Shown: positions 27,538 to 37,922 of the stretch, piece by piece | Layout of the letters: every line of letters begins with the position of its first letter | Numbering within the stretch: the stretch's first letter is position 1 | Source of the DNA: Arenicola marina | Taxonomy: Eukaryota; Annelida; Polychaeta; Arenicolidae | NCBI GenBank assembly: GCA_964019135.1 | Contig: OZ025260.1 | Location: 12,828,254-12,892,253 of the forward strand | Length of the DNA stretch: 64,000 nucleotides | Direction of reading: 5' to 3' | Notes under the pieces: generated by a model | Databases searched by the model: none | Seen by the model: only the letters and a program-made list of their open reading frames with translations | What the model was told of the DNA's origin: nothing | Position numbers and translations under genes: made by a program

Positions 27538-30500
27538 ATGGTATTATACAACGACCCTGCTCCATATATATATATGTGATTGTATTATTCAACGACCCTG
27601 CTCCATATATATATGTGATGGTAATACACAACGACCCTGCTCCATATATGTGATGGTATTATACAACGACCCTGCTCCATATATATATATATGATGGTAT
27701 TATACAACGACCCTGCTCCATATATATATGTGATGGTATTATTCCACGACCCTGCTCTATTTATATATATATGATGGTATTATAAAACGACCCTGCTCCA
27801 TATATACCTGACAGGATTGTTCAACGACCCTTCAACCTAAACACCCCTTGAATCCGCCACTCCCTGCTGTGACATTATTGTTCAACGACCATGATTCATA
27901 AATTGTTGACTTAATGAACCACCCTGCTCCATATACATGTGGCAGTATTGTTCAACGACCCTGCTCCATATACCTATGGTAGTATTGTTCAACGACCCTG
28001 CTCCATATACATCTGGTAGTGTTGTTCAACGACCCTGCTCCATATACATGTGGTAGTACTGTTCAACGACCATACTCCATATATATATGTGACTCTATTG
28101 TAGAACCTATGTGACAGTATTGTTCCGAAAACTATATGTACAGAGGTGGTTAAAGAAGCCAAGTTACCCGTTTGAACACTGTACACCATATGTACAGCGG
28201 TGGTTATAGAAGTCGTGTTACCTGTGTGGACACTACCCACCATATGTACAGCGGTGGTTATAGAAGCCAAGTTACCCGCTTGAACACTACACACCATATG
28301 TACAGCGGTGGTTATAAAAGCCAAGTTAATTACCTGTGTGAACACTACACACCATATGTACAGCGGTGGTTACAGGAGCCAAGTTACCTGTGTGAACACT
28401 ACACACCATATGTACAGCGGTGGTTATAGAAGCCAAGTTACCTGTGTGAACACTACACACCATATGTACAGCGGTGGTTATAGAAGCCAAGTTACCTGTG
28501 TGAACACTACACACCATATGTACAGCGGTGATTACAGAAGCCAAGTTACCTGTGTGAACACTACACACCATATGTACAGCGGTGGTTATAGAAGCCAAGT
28601 TACCTGTGTGAACACTACGCACCATATATATGTACAGCGGTGGTTATAGAAGCCGTGTTCCCTGTGTGAACACTACACACCATATGTACAGCGGTGGTTA
28701 TAGAAGCCAAGTTACCTGTGTGAACACTACGCACCATATATATGTACAGCGGTGGTTATAGAAGCCGTGTTCCCTGTGTGAACACTACACACCATATGTA
28801 CAGCGGCGGTTATAGAAGCCGTGTTCCCTGTGTGAACACTACACACCATATGTACAGCGGCGGTTATAGAAGCCGTGTTCCCTGTGTGAACACTACACAC
28901 CATATGTACAGCGATGGTTATATAGAAGCCGTGTTACCTGTGTGAACACTACACACCATATGTACAACGGTGGTTATAGAAGCCGTGTTACCTGTGTGAA
29001 CTCTGTACACGACATGTACAGCGGTGGTTATAGAAGCCGTGTTACCTGTGTGAACACTACACACCATATGTACAACGGTGGTTATAGAAGCCGTGTTGCC
29101 TGTGTGAACACTACACACCATATGTACAACGGTGGTTATAGAAGCCGTGTTACCTGTGTGAACACTGTACACCATATGTACAGCGGTGGTTATAGAAGCC
29201 AAGTTACCTGTGTGAACACTACACACCATATGTACAGCGGTGGTTATAGAAGCCAAGTTACCCGTTTGAACACTGAACACGGCATGTACAGCGGTGGTTA
29301 TAGAAGTCGTGTTACCTGTGTGAACACTACCCACCATATGTACAGCGGTGGTTATAGAAGCCAAGTTACCTGTGTGAACACTACCCACCATATGTACAGC
29401 GGTGGTTATAGAAGCCGTGTTACCTGTGTGAACACTGTACACCATATGTACAGCGGTGGTTATAGAAGCCAAGTGACCCGTGTGAACACTACACACCATA
29501 TGTACAGCGGTGGTTACAGAAGCCAAGTTACCTGTGTGAACACTACACATCATATGTACAGCGGTGGTTATAGAAGCCGTGTTACCTGTGTGAACTCTGT
29601 ACACGACATGTACAGCAGTGGTATAAAAACCGTTTTACCTGCGTGAACACCACAGCCGGATATGCTTGAAGCCACGATATCGTCGCCTCTATTTGTACAT
29701 CCTGATCGACGGGTTGGTACAAGAAACTGGTAGATGTATAAGTACCGATGTTGCTGTCGCCAGAACCGTCTGTGAGAGAGTGTATGGTAGAGTGTGGGCA
29801 TCTGTTCGAGAATGGTCAATACCTATACATATGGTTGATCTCTTTCGAAATAGAAAAAAAACTGATTTCATTTTAGATCATGGCATATTTTACTTGTGTT
29901 CAAAACATTATTATTCATTAATTGAAAAGAAAGTTTTACGCAAGATGACAAAATTCTGTGAAAAGGCATTAGAGCAGAATTTACACATACATGTAAATGA
30001 CAACAGATAGGTCGATCCTTGCATTCCCATAACTAGGGCTAAATGACAAGCCTGTAAGTCTACGTACGTTAGGTCTACTTAAGTTTTGCCCTATGAATTA
30101 ATTACTGGCAATATATAGCTAGATGGCAGAGCTCACCTGTGACACTAAGGAGGCTGAGGCCGCCATCGACTGTGCTGTATGTGGTGCCCTCTACAGTGAA
30201 GAATGTAGGAGCACTGCGCAGCCACAGCTTGCCATCGACGCGCAGCTCGTAGTTACCTTCGTTGTCCACGGTGACGTTGAACGTTGCCATGGACGGTACG
30301 CATAGCGACACGACTGCTGCGAGAAAAGTGAACACCACAAGCAACTAGACCTGATGGATCATCATAATTTAACCTCGGTATGTTGTCTCAATATTACCAT
30401 TTAACAAATGCAAAACATCAATTAAAGCTGCTTGTCGAGCTTTTCCCGCCACATCTAAGCCCAGGCTACATATATAGATGACAATTTGCAGAAAGCTCGA

Positions 30501-31316
30501 TTGTTTCATTATATAAACTCAGAAACCTAATAAACATCGTCGTTTAAGCTGTGATATGGCAAACGTGTCTATCCCGGGACACCGCAAAACTCTGTCGCGG
30601 CACTGCTACTTACACAAAAGTATCGCCCAGAGCAAAAACTGATGACGTTTAATTACCACAAAGTGGAAAACCTGTGGTTAATTGATATCACGGGCAAGGC
30701 TAAGAGCCCCCATTTGGCAGTCTGGCATGCGTGGAATATAGGCATGCCAGCCAGGCATGCGTTAAAAATTGCGAAAGCAGGTAACGTTACCCTTGGATTG
30801 GAGGTTTCCAACTGAGAAAAGAAGGTAGAGGTTCAATATACGCTTATATAATATATTTAACTTTGGTATACTTATATAATTAACCGAATAAACAGGTGCA
30901 TCGTCAGAAGAGCGGGGTATACATCTATGAACAGTGAGTATGGGCCTACCATTAATATCGGGTAGTACTTTTATCGTATCATGTTACTGATCATTTTATT
31001 AATAATGTCGTTCTTCCATGTTGGGGCCAACCATTGTTTCAGCATAGCTTACATATGTCTCACGCCTACCATTTACAACAATAATTTTTTTCGCGTACTC
31101 TAACATGGACGATGGACCAATCTTAAAGAACACAAAAACGGAACGAAAAAAATTAATGCTAATCATTGCCATAGCCCCTAATTATAGTTCCAGTAGTAAA
31201 CGAGTGATATAACATATTAAGATATATAATATATAAAATGCAATGAATGAAGTATATAGAGCAACTTATACAGATATATAGCGCTTACCTATGTGCAGCA
31301 GTAATATCGCGAACAT
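15503..31316 (-). CDS. Paralogue A: secreted protein of unrecognised family, 17 exons, 756 aa
   Basis: Function unknown. Exons in transcript order: 31316-31289, 30316-30137, 29769-29639, 27333-27164, 26824-26578, 24145-24040, 23772-23676, 23103-23008, 22725-22675, 22209-22119, 21542-21306, 20737-20599, 18517-18409, 17652-17580, 17107-16964, 16511-16375, 15737-15503. Phases match throughout and no internal stop remains. A signal peptide covers about residues 1-20 (MFAILLLHIAVVSLC). Next comes a beta-rich N-terminal region (WLRSAPTFF). The aromatic-rich middle has YVQYDSWWY at about 321-329, GWPLVAHNR at about 357-365, YEQDWL at about 417-422 and QYCM at about 458-461. A C-terminal beta-like region carries a probable disulfide pair (CPKSDFC). 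The YDSWWY and YEQDWL motifs could suit a TIM-barrel glycosidase with Asp nucleophile, but this is inference. Exon 13 uses a GC donor. Exons 3 and 12 each abut a minisatellite made from their own 5' splice site. A TATA-like palindrome TAAGATTATAATCTTA lies at 31371-31386. Confidence 0.85.
18407..18408 (-). other. GC splice donor of paralogue A exon 13
   Basis: The exon ends ATGAG and the intron begins GCAAGT, the usual consensus of GC-AG introns. Using it gives an exon of 109 nt in phase 2, exactly as in paralogue B, where the same border is ATGAA followed by GTGAGC. No GT at this position gives the same length. Confidence 0.8.
19469..20598. repeat. 71-bp minisatellite built on the 5' splice site of paralogue A exon 12
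   Basis: Sixteen units of exactly 71 bp precede (in plus coordinates) the true exon 12 end at 20599. Read on the minus strand, each unit holds about 46 nt matching the 3' end of exon 12 (AAAGATACGTTCTGGACCAC and onward to CTTTACG), then the donor GTAGAT and about 19 more intronic bases. The real exon end is in effect the 17th copy. Differences among units are few (TACAAC versus TGCAAC, AAGAGC versus AGGAGC, CCAGAAC versus GCAGAAC). It lies in intron 12 (18518-20598). Confidence 0.92.
21264..21290. repeat. (AT)n microsatellite
   Basis: Pure AT dinucleotide run in intron 11 of paralogue A, about 15 bases below the exon 11 donor at 21306. Confidence 0.9.
21583..21604. repeat. G22 homopolymer
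   Basis: Uninterrupted run of 22 G on the plus strand (C on the sense strand of paralogue A), about 40 nt upstream of the exon 11 acceptor at 21542. The length may be unreliable in sequencing. Confidence 0.85.
21739..21932. mobile_element. Truncated copy of piggyBac-like element P2
   Basis: It begins directly after TTAA (21735-21738) with AGGGAACCGCTAGCCTGGCC and follows the 663-bp P2 copies at 49996 and 62677 for about 190 bp, through CCTTTTTGGAGGTGTGTCCG and GACCAATCAGGAG. Then the match is lost. It lies in intron 10 of paralogue A. Confidence 0.75.
24175..25135. mobile_element. 961-bp inverted-repeat transposon (family T3), uninterrupted copy
   Basis: The left end ATAGGGCTATAAAGTCTCG and the reverse-complemented right end ATAGGGCTATACAGTTCTCG form terminal inverted repeats of roughly 65 bp with indels. 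Both continue through TTTTGGGGACAAACAAACG to CACGTG. No clear target duplication or transposase. The same element, inverted and carrying a nested insertion, is at 62333-63938. It lies in intron 5 of paralogue A. Confidence 0.8.
25690..26204. repeat. 64-bp tandem repeat with tRNA-like A and B box, 8 copies
   Basis: The unit contains TAGCATAGCGGCTATAGAGC, which resembles the tRNA D-arm (A box). About 15 nt later comes GGGATTCGATCCCC, which resembles the T-arm (B box GGTTCGANNCC). There is no room for an anticodon arm, so the unit is not a tRNA; it looks like an amplified fragment of a tRNA-derived SINE head. It lies in intron 5 of paralogue A. Short open frames across it are periodicity artefacts. 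Confidence 0.85.
27355..28100. repeat. AT-rich minisatellite with ACGACCCTGCTCCATATA core
   Basis: Units of about 35-40 bp combine a variable (TA)n run, GTGATGGTATTATTCA and ACGACCCTGCTCC. They are regular at 27360-27830 and diverged up to about 28100, where the (TA)n part is replaced by CATGTGGTAGT-type sequence. The array starts about 22 bases from the exon 4 acceptor (27333) of paralogue A and runs towards the 54-bp array, so the two fill intron 3. Confidence 0.85.
28150..29636. repeat. 54-bp minisatellite built on the 5' splice site of paralogue A exon 3
   Basis: About 27 units with plus-strand core GTTACCTGTGTGAACACTAC. On the minus strand each reads TAGTGTTCACACAG followed by GTAAC, matching the true end of exon 3, GTGGTGTTCACGCAG followed by GTAAAAC at 29639. 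About 25 nt are exon-derived and about 29 nt intron-derived; the true intron start (ACGGTTTTTATACCACTGCT) is recognisable in the unit as ACGGCTTCTATAACCACCGCT. The unit is a multiple of three, so frames stay open for over 220 codons on either strand without meaning. Confidence 0.9.
30311..30318 (-). other. NAGNAG acceptor of paralogue A exon 2
   Basis: The acceptor reads CTCGCAGCAGTCGTG on the sense strand. Splicing after the first AG (exon from 30316) or the second (from 30313) both stay in frame, adding or removing one Ala in the signal peptide. Confidence 0.7.
30424..30760. mobile_element. M1 MITE copy, right end missing
   Basis: TTAA, then AGCTGCTTGTCGAGC and the M1 interior: ATGGCAAACGTGTCTATCCC, then TGATATCACGGGCAAGGCTA. 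Compare 11389-11788. The match ends near 30760 without the right inverted repeat. It lies in intron 1 of paralogue A. Confidence 0.75.
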
Positions 31317-32230
31317 GACGTGGACGGTATCCCCTTAGCCTGGATCGTGTGCGTATGTGGGGTAAGAACCTAAGATTATAATCTTACATATATATGCATA
31401 TATATATATAGGTATATATATATATACAGGGACATCGCCCATGCAGTTTTAAAAACCATATGCACTTTCTCACGATTAATCAACGGACGCGCAATAGGGC
31501 GGCGGTAGCTTGATAAAGAAAGCAGTCGGGCATTTTGCCGTTGAACGTACAGATGCGGACATTTTCGTGAATATTGAAATTCGATAATTGCTTCCTGTTT
31601 AGAAACAGGACTAACCCTATGTTCCTTGCAAACAAATAGACCGTTATATCTCATAACGTGAAGAACGGCCGTATGTCCCTGTTACTCGTCTGTGCGAAAT
31701 TCATTTCGTTTCGAGACCAAGTATACTATAGTTATATTGACTAGGTAAATCAAGCCCGTAATCAAGGTTAGCAGCGATAAAGTAAAAGTTTACCTCCTGT
31801 GGGAGAAGGCCGGGGCCCAGGTTTCACAAAGATAGCAGTTGACCTCCCGTCCCAGCCATCACCCTTATATCTGCTCCCCACTGATATGGAAAAAACCACA
31901 TGGTGTATAATGGAGAGCTCCTCGTTTCCATGTATAGCCCCTGTATAGATATTAAAGAAGCTGGACGGCGGGGGGGGGGGGGGGGGGGGGGGGGGCTATG
32001 CCAGTTGGTTGTGTGCTGTAATTTACGTCAATGAGCAGCACCAGAATATCAAAGACAGTATGTTAAACCTGTACCAATCAGATCATTAATGGTGAAGGTT
32101 GTCATATCGGGCGTCGGTTGGGCAGTCTAATTTCTAGTCACAAAGTCAATTGACTGACAATAGTCTCACGAGATATAAATTGATTATTAGTATGCCTAAA
32201 ATAGCATATTTCATATGCCCCCGCCCCCCG
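31317..32230. other. 5' flank of paralogue A; simple repeats only
   Basis: No exon is seen. The stretch holds (TA)n-rich DNA at 31386-31430, a TATA-containing palindrome at 31371-31386 close to the predicted start codon, and a 26-nt G-run at 31970-31995. This is the presumed promoter side of paralogue A. Confidence 0.5.
31970..31995. repeat. G26 homopolymer
   Basis: Uninterrupted run of 26 G in the upstream flank of paralogue A. Long enough for quadruplex or triplex formation, and also a common assembly weak point. Confidence 0.85.
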
Positions 32231-32273
32231 CCTCGTGTCCTGCACTGGGCCCCCGCGGCACCTTCTGCTTGCA

Positions 32274-32744
32274 AGGCTCATCTCTGCTCGAGACCCTAGG
32301 CCCGGTTTGTGCCCATCTCGGGATATTAGCTCTGCTCGAGACCCTAGGCCCGGTTTGTGCCCATCACGGGATATTAGCTCTGCTCGAGACCCTAGGCCCG
32401 GTTTGTGCCCATCACGGGATATTAGCTCTGCTCGAGACCCTAGGCCCGGTTTGTGCCCATCACGGGATATTAGCTCTGCTCGAGACCCTAGGCCCGGTTT
32501 GTGCCCATCACGGGATATTAGCTCTGCTCGAGACCCTAGGCCCGGTTTGTGCCCATCACGGGATATTAGCTCTGCTCGAGACCCTAGGCCCGGTTTGTGC
32601 CCATCACGGGATATTAGCTCTGCTCGAGACCCTAGGCCCGGTTTGTGCCCATCTCGGGATATTAGCTCTGCTCGAGACCCTAGGCCCGGTTTGTGCCCAT
32701 CACGGGATATTAGCTCTGCTCGAGACCCTAGGCCCGGTTTGTGC
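32274..32744. repeat. 48-bp minisatellite, array 1 (about 10 copies)
   Basis: Unit GATATTAGCTCTGCTCGAGA followed by CCCTAGGCCCGG and TTTGTGCCCATCACGG. Copies are nearly identical; two carry CATCTCGG. The 48-bp period keeps several frames open on both strands, so the long open frames here are not evidence of a gene. It is followed by a LINE fragment and two further arrays of the same unit. Confidence 0.95.
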
Positions 32745-33499
32745 AAATTTACTTTGCTGGTATGAGGACTATATATGCAGGATCGATATCAGAGGGTTAA
32801 ATTACCATTAATTAGCTGAGGCGTCCGAGTGGGGTCTTATAAATGCGGGGATATAGGGTTCAGTTCTTGGACCGCTATTATTTCTTATTTATATAAATGA
32901 TATAACTGAAGGTCTGGAATCCAACATATTGCTGTTCGCAGATGACACCACATTTTATATTATTTCAGGGGACAATATTGATATAGCGACGATATTTATC
33001 TCAAGACTTATTGAAATTAGAAAGCTGGGCTAACAAATGGTTATTTAAATTTATGCCTCGAAGACAAATGCTATGGTAATGTCCAATAAGGTATCTGACA
33101 CTCAGATGGAGGTATGCATGGATGCACAGAGACTGCAAGTTGTCCATGATCATAAACATCTCGGACTAACGCTAAATAACAAATTATCTTGGTCTCCTCA
33201 CATTAATGAAATATATCATGAAGTTATGATCTAGAAGAGTGGCTGTGCTCTCACGATTAAGGTATTAAGGTATAAGGTCGTAGGTCGATCCCTGCATATA
33301 GCTTCATTAGACCGTCAATGGAGTATATGCTTGTGTGGTACGGGACGACTGTTTGCAGGCATGCATACACGGATCGATTGGAATCGGTGCAGCTGCGGGC
33401 GGGTAGGTTCGTTTGTGGAGCTATTAAATATACAAATTAAGCCATCTCCATATTTACAATGAACTGGGATGGGAGACACTGGCCAGGCGGAGGGAGAGG
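32745..33499 (+). mobile_element. LINE reverse-transcriptase fragment, repeat copy 1
   Basis: Conceptual translation gives GSVLGPLLFLIYINDI, LLFADDTTFYI (the (F/Y)ADD catalytic motif), HLGLTLNNKLSWSPHI and, at the end, LGWETLARRRERF. These are hallmarks of the reverse-transcriptase domain of non-LTR retrotransposons of the CR1/jockey kind. Several stops and frameshifts show it is dead. The two following copies look identical or nearly so. Confidence 0.85.
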
Positions 33500-33745
33500 T
33501 TTGTGCCCATCACGGGATATTAGCTCTGCTCGAGACCCTAGGCCCGGTTTGTGCCCATCACGGGATATTAGCTCTGCTCGAGACCCTAGGCCCGGTTTGT
33601 GCCCATCACGGGATATTAGCTCTGCTCGAGACCCTAGGCCCGGTTTGTGCCCATCACGGGATATTAGCTCTGCTCGAGACCCTAGGCCCGGTTTGTGCCC
33701 ATCACGGGATATTAGCTCTGCTCGAGACCCTAGGCCCGGTTTGTG
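33500..33745. repeat. 48-bp minisatellite, array 2 (5 copies)
   Basis: Same unit as at 32274-32744. The left junction is GGGAGAGGTTT of the LINE running straight into GTGCCCATCACGG; the right junction is TTTGTGC running into AAATTTAC. Confidence 0.95.
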
Positions 33746-34501
33746 CAAATTTACTTTGCTGGTATGAGGACTATATATGCAGGATCGATATCAGAGGGTT
33801 AAATTACCATTAATTAGCTGAGGCGTCCGAGTGGGGTCTTATAAATGCGGGGATATAGGGTTCAGTTCTTGGACCGCTATTATTTCTTATTTATATAAAT
33901 GATATAACTGAAGGTCTGGAATCCAACATATTGCTGTTCGCAGATGACACCACATTTTATATTATTTCAGGGGACAATATTGATATAGCGACGATATTTA
34001 TCTCAAGACTTATTGAAATTAGAAAGCTGGGCTAACAAATGGTTATTTAAATTTATGCCTCGAAGACAAATGCTATGGTAATGTCCAATAAGGTATCTGA
34101 CACTCAGATGGAGGTATGCATGGATGCACAGAGACTGCAAGTTGTCCATGATCATAAACATCTCGGACTAACGCTAAATAACAAATTATCTTGGTCTCCT
34201 CACATTAATGAAATATATCATGAAGTTATGATCTAGAAGAGTGGCTGTGCTCTCACGATTAAGGTATTAAGGTATAAGGTCGTAGGTCGATCCCTGCATA
34301 TAGCTTCATTAGACCGTCAATGGAGTATATGCTTGTGTGGTACGGGACGACTGTTTGCAGGCATGCATACACGGATCGATTGGAATCGGTGCAGCTGCGG
34401 GCGGGTAGGTTCGTTTGTGGAGCTATTAAATATACAAATTAAGCCATCTCCATATTTACAATGAACTGGGATGGGAGACACTGGCCAGGCGGAGGGAGAG
34501 G
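33746..34501 (+). mobile_element. LINE reverse-transcriptase fragment, repeat copy 2
   Basis: Same segment as 32745-33499, with the same stops and frameshifts, including FADDTTF and GPLLFLIYINDI. I noticed no difference on reading. It is part of a head-to-tail block of LINE fragment plus 48-bp array. Confidence 0.85.
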
Positions 34502-34939
34502 TTTGTGCCCATCACGGGATATTAGCTCTGCTCGAGACCCTAGGCCCGGTTTGTGCCCATCACGGGATATTAGCTCTGCTCGAGACCCTAGGCCCGGTTT
34601 GTGCCCATCACGGGATATTAGCTCTGCTCGAGACCCTAGGCCCGGTTTGTGCCCATCACGGGATATTAGCTCTGCTCGAGACCCTAGGCCCGGTTTGTGC
34701 CCATCACGGGATATTAGCTCTGCTCGAGACCCTAGGCCCGGTTTGTGCCCATCACGGGATATTAGCTCTGCTCGAGACCCTAGGCCCGGTTTGTGCCCAT
34801 CACGGGATATTAGCTCTGCTCGAGACCCTAGGCCCGGTTTGTGCCCATCACGGGATATTAGCTCTGCTCGAGACCCTAGGCCCGGTTTGTGCCCATCACG
34901 GGATATTAGCTCTGCTCGAGACCCTAGGCCCGGTTTGTG
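34502..34939. repeat. 48-bp minisatellite, array 3 (about 9 copies)
   Basis: Third array of the same unit with the same junctions as array 2. The different copy numbers (10, 5, 9) show that the arrays changed length after, or during, the block duplication. Confidence 0.95.
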
Positions 34940-36040
34940 CAAATTTACTTTGCTGGTATGAGGACTATATATGCAGGATCGATATCAGAGGGTTAAATTA
35001 CCATTAATTAGCTGAGGCGTCCGAGTGGGGTCTTATAAATGCGGGGATATAGGGTTCAGTTCTTGGACCGCTATTATTTCTTATTTATATAAATGATATA
35101 ACTGAAGGTCTGGAATCCAACATATTGCTGTTCGCAGATGACACCACATTTTATATTATTTCAGGGGACAATATTGATATAGCGACGATATTTATCTCAA
35201 GACTTATTGAAATTAGAAAGCTGGGCTAACAAATGGTTATTTAAATTTATGCCTCGAAGACAAATGCTATGGTAATGTCCAATAAGGTATCTGACACTCA
35301 GATGGAGGTATGCATGGATGCACAGAGACTGCAAGTTGTCCATGATCATAAACATCTCGGACTAACGCTAAATAACAAATTATCTTGGTCTCCTCACATT
35401 AATGAAATATATCATGAAGTTATGATCTAGAAGAGTGGCTGTGCTCTCACGATTAAGGTATTAAGGTATAAGGTCGTAGGTCGATCCCTGCATATAGCTT
35501 CATTAGACCGTCAATGGAGTATATGCTTGTGTGGTACGGGACGACTGTTTGCAGGCATGCATACACGGATCGATTGGAATCGGTGCAGCTGCGGGCGGGT
35601 AGGTTCGTTTGTGGAGCTATTAAATATACAAATTAAGCCATCTCCATATTTACAATGAACTGGGATGGGAGACACTGGCCAGGCGGAGGGAGAGGTTTAA
35701 ACTATTGCTTTTTCACAAACCGTTGTTCCCGAATACTCGTTAAATTTAATTCCTCTAACGGTCGATTCTAGAACTTCCTGGGCTCTACGAAATTCTTATA
35801 CCAACAGGGTCACGTACACCTATCAGGGTAAGATTGACTTCCTTCTGCAATACCTTTGTTCCCAGTACAATCAGAAGGTGGAACGTCCAAAATTTAGGGA
35901 AGCTTTATTATATCGGAAGTTGGAAGACGAATGTCATTCACGCGCGACTAAAGATGAATTGCAGCAATTTAACTGCTCATCTATTTCACATGCATATTTT
36001 TGACAGCCCGCGGTGCTGCTACCGAAGATAGCGTACATTT
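34940..36040 (+). mobile_element. LINE fragment, repeat copy 3, continuing into its true 3' coding end
   Basis: The first 755 bp repeat copies 1 and 2. At 35697 the sequence does not enter a 48-bp array but continues the LINE frame: LGWETLARRRERF is followed by KLLLFHK, then SWALRNSYTNRVT and, after a frameshift, FVPSTIRRWN. These match the usual C-terminal end of CR1/jockey-type second open frames. So the arrays in the other copies interrupt the LINE between the RERF and KLLLF codons. Confidence 0.8.
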
Positions 36041-37848
36041 TTTTCTATTCTTGTCCAACATACACAAATGAGCGTGAAATACCGATGGAAAAAACTAATT
36101 AATCATACCCCGATGTCACTAGGCAAACTTCTTTTTGGTAACCCATCCCTGACGATACAAACGTAGAAATCTTCACAGCTGTCCATAAATATATTGAAAA
36201 TAGTAAACGCTTTAAATAGACATCACGGGTACCTATCGCTGCGTGGGTTATTCATCGAACTAATGGTAAATATAATGTGAGTTCTTTGAATCTGTGTATA
36301 TTGGTGTGTGTGTTATATTATATATAAGTATTATGTGCAAAAGAATTAATATAGGCCTTGCATGTTATCCTATTGGGAAATAAAAATATATATGAACCCA
36401 TATGGAAAAATGGACCTCGTAAATTATGAGCAGAACGAATGCCATGTTGCAACAATTCTGTCTCAAATTCGTCAAATAAAACACCGACGCTGAGCCTCGT
36501 GCTTTATTTTAGCGAATGCACTCCAGCTGGTTTGTTATTTAGTACATAAAACACTGATCGATCAGTGCAGAGATGAAACAGGTTATGTACCATTAAGTCT
36601 TGGTTAACAAGATTAAGAGAAGCACCCCATAATAGCAAAGTAACAAATAGTAGATTCACGATAGCAAAATCCATTTGAAAAAGTTTATTTCTCACTTTCC
36701 TGTCGTTAACTCATTTACGATTAACGGAGCAAATGTATTTGATGGTAGGACAATAGTGGTATCTAAGTCTTGAACAGGTCGCCCGATCTTTTCCTCAATG
36801 CGAGACCTTCATTCTTGGTGTCGCAAGCTTAACTTTTGTGTGCCGTTTTATATATATAAGACATTGGCGATGAGCTCTAACTTGAGGAAACAAAAGTGTT
36901 CGGCGACACTGCGGAGGTTTCGGTGTCCCTACATTAATCTACTGACTGGAAATATAGCATACGTGGAAACACACTAACATAGGAAACAATCAATTAAAGA
37001 TAGAATTTATTAATTAGCAGCTTACAATTATGAACAGAACATGTACTTAAGAATCAGTCGGCACCCATTCAATTAAATACATTTCTCATATAGTAGAACC
37101 CAAAACCGAAACCAGAGTAAACTCCAGATCGGGTCCCGATTCCGTACTTGATAAACCAAAAGTCCCTGTTAGCTGCAGATCGCTCTGTGCCAGCACCTTC
37201 GGTTTAAAGAAGTTCTACTGTATATTAAATATGACATCGCACCAATAATATTCCCTTCCTGGTAGTATAAACTGTTCAGGCGACGGCAAGTTCTGTTAGA
37301 CACAACACACTATTAATTGGCAGTATGGTGTCAACACCGGTATCAATATTCAGCCATTAGTCAAAACTTCCCTCATAATTCGTATCCGTTGTAGGCCTCC
37401 ACTTACTACAATAACGTGGTAATGTGTTACGTGTTAATGTAACGACGGGGAGCGAACGAGAGCCGCGAACTGCACCGTGTGCAAATGGCCAGATGTCGGA
37501 CAACATGGTGTCTTCATCATTTGTGTGAGGTTCGCCTTTCTAGTGAAAGCGACCGCCGATTAATATCAAGCTGCGTTGTTACATAGCAAAACAGTCAGTC
37601 AATTACTCTAGGTCATCATTAGCAATTAATTCATTCATTCAACTTACACATCAGCATATGATCTACTATAAAACCAGAACACACATGTGTATATTTCGCC
37701 GTACAAAAATATAAATCGGTTAGATCAGACAATGAATACTATATATACGCGTAATTTAAATATCACAGGACGCCAATTGCATGGAATTGGAACAACACTC
37801 TGATTTTTGAAGAGTTAAATTCCATCGATCCCTTAAACATGGAAACGA
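36041..37848. other. Intergenic stretch, nothing recognised
   Basis: AT-rich sequence between the LINE block and the 3' end of paralogue B. I see no exon, RNA gene or repeat family that I can support; a short (TA)n stretch lies near 36850. Confidence 0.5.
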
Positions 37849-37854
37849 TTTATT
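37849..37854 (-). terminator. Poly(A) signal of paralogue B
   Basis: AATAAA on the minus strand about 70 bases past the stop codon of paralogue B (37923-37925). Confidence 0.6.
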
Positions 37855-37922
37855 GATAATAGATTTTTGCACCGATTTGCATATTATTTTAAGCCTCTTT
37901 GTCTTCTTGCATCTTAAGCAGT

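Noticed and set aside
28172..29646. Open frames of up to 234 codons with 18-residue repeats (NTTHHMYSGGYRSQ) on both strands
   Set aside because: A 54-bp unit is a multiple of three, so any stop-free unit stays open. The array is an intronic copy series of a splice donor.
29568..29819. 83-codon minus-strand frame beginning MTILEQMPTLYH as coding
   Set aside because: The neighbouring frame gives TSFLYQPVDQ and AYPAVVFTQ with correct phases on both sides (exon 3 of A); the 83-codon frame is a shadow.
32138..34961. Repeat proteins with a GHKPGLGSRAELISRD unit and two other frames
   Set aside because: A 48-bp period keeps several frames open at the same time on both strands; LINE fragments with stops lie between the arrays and no splice logic supports a gene.
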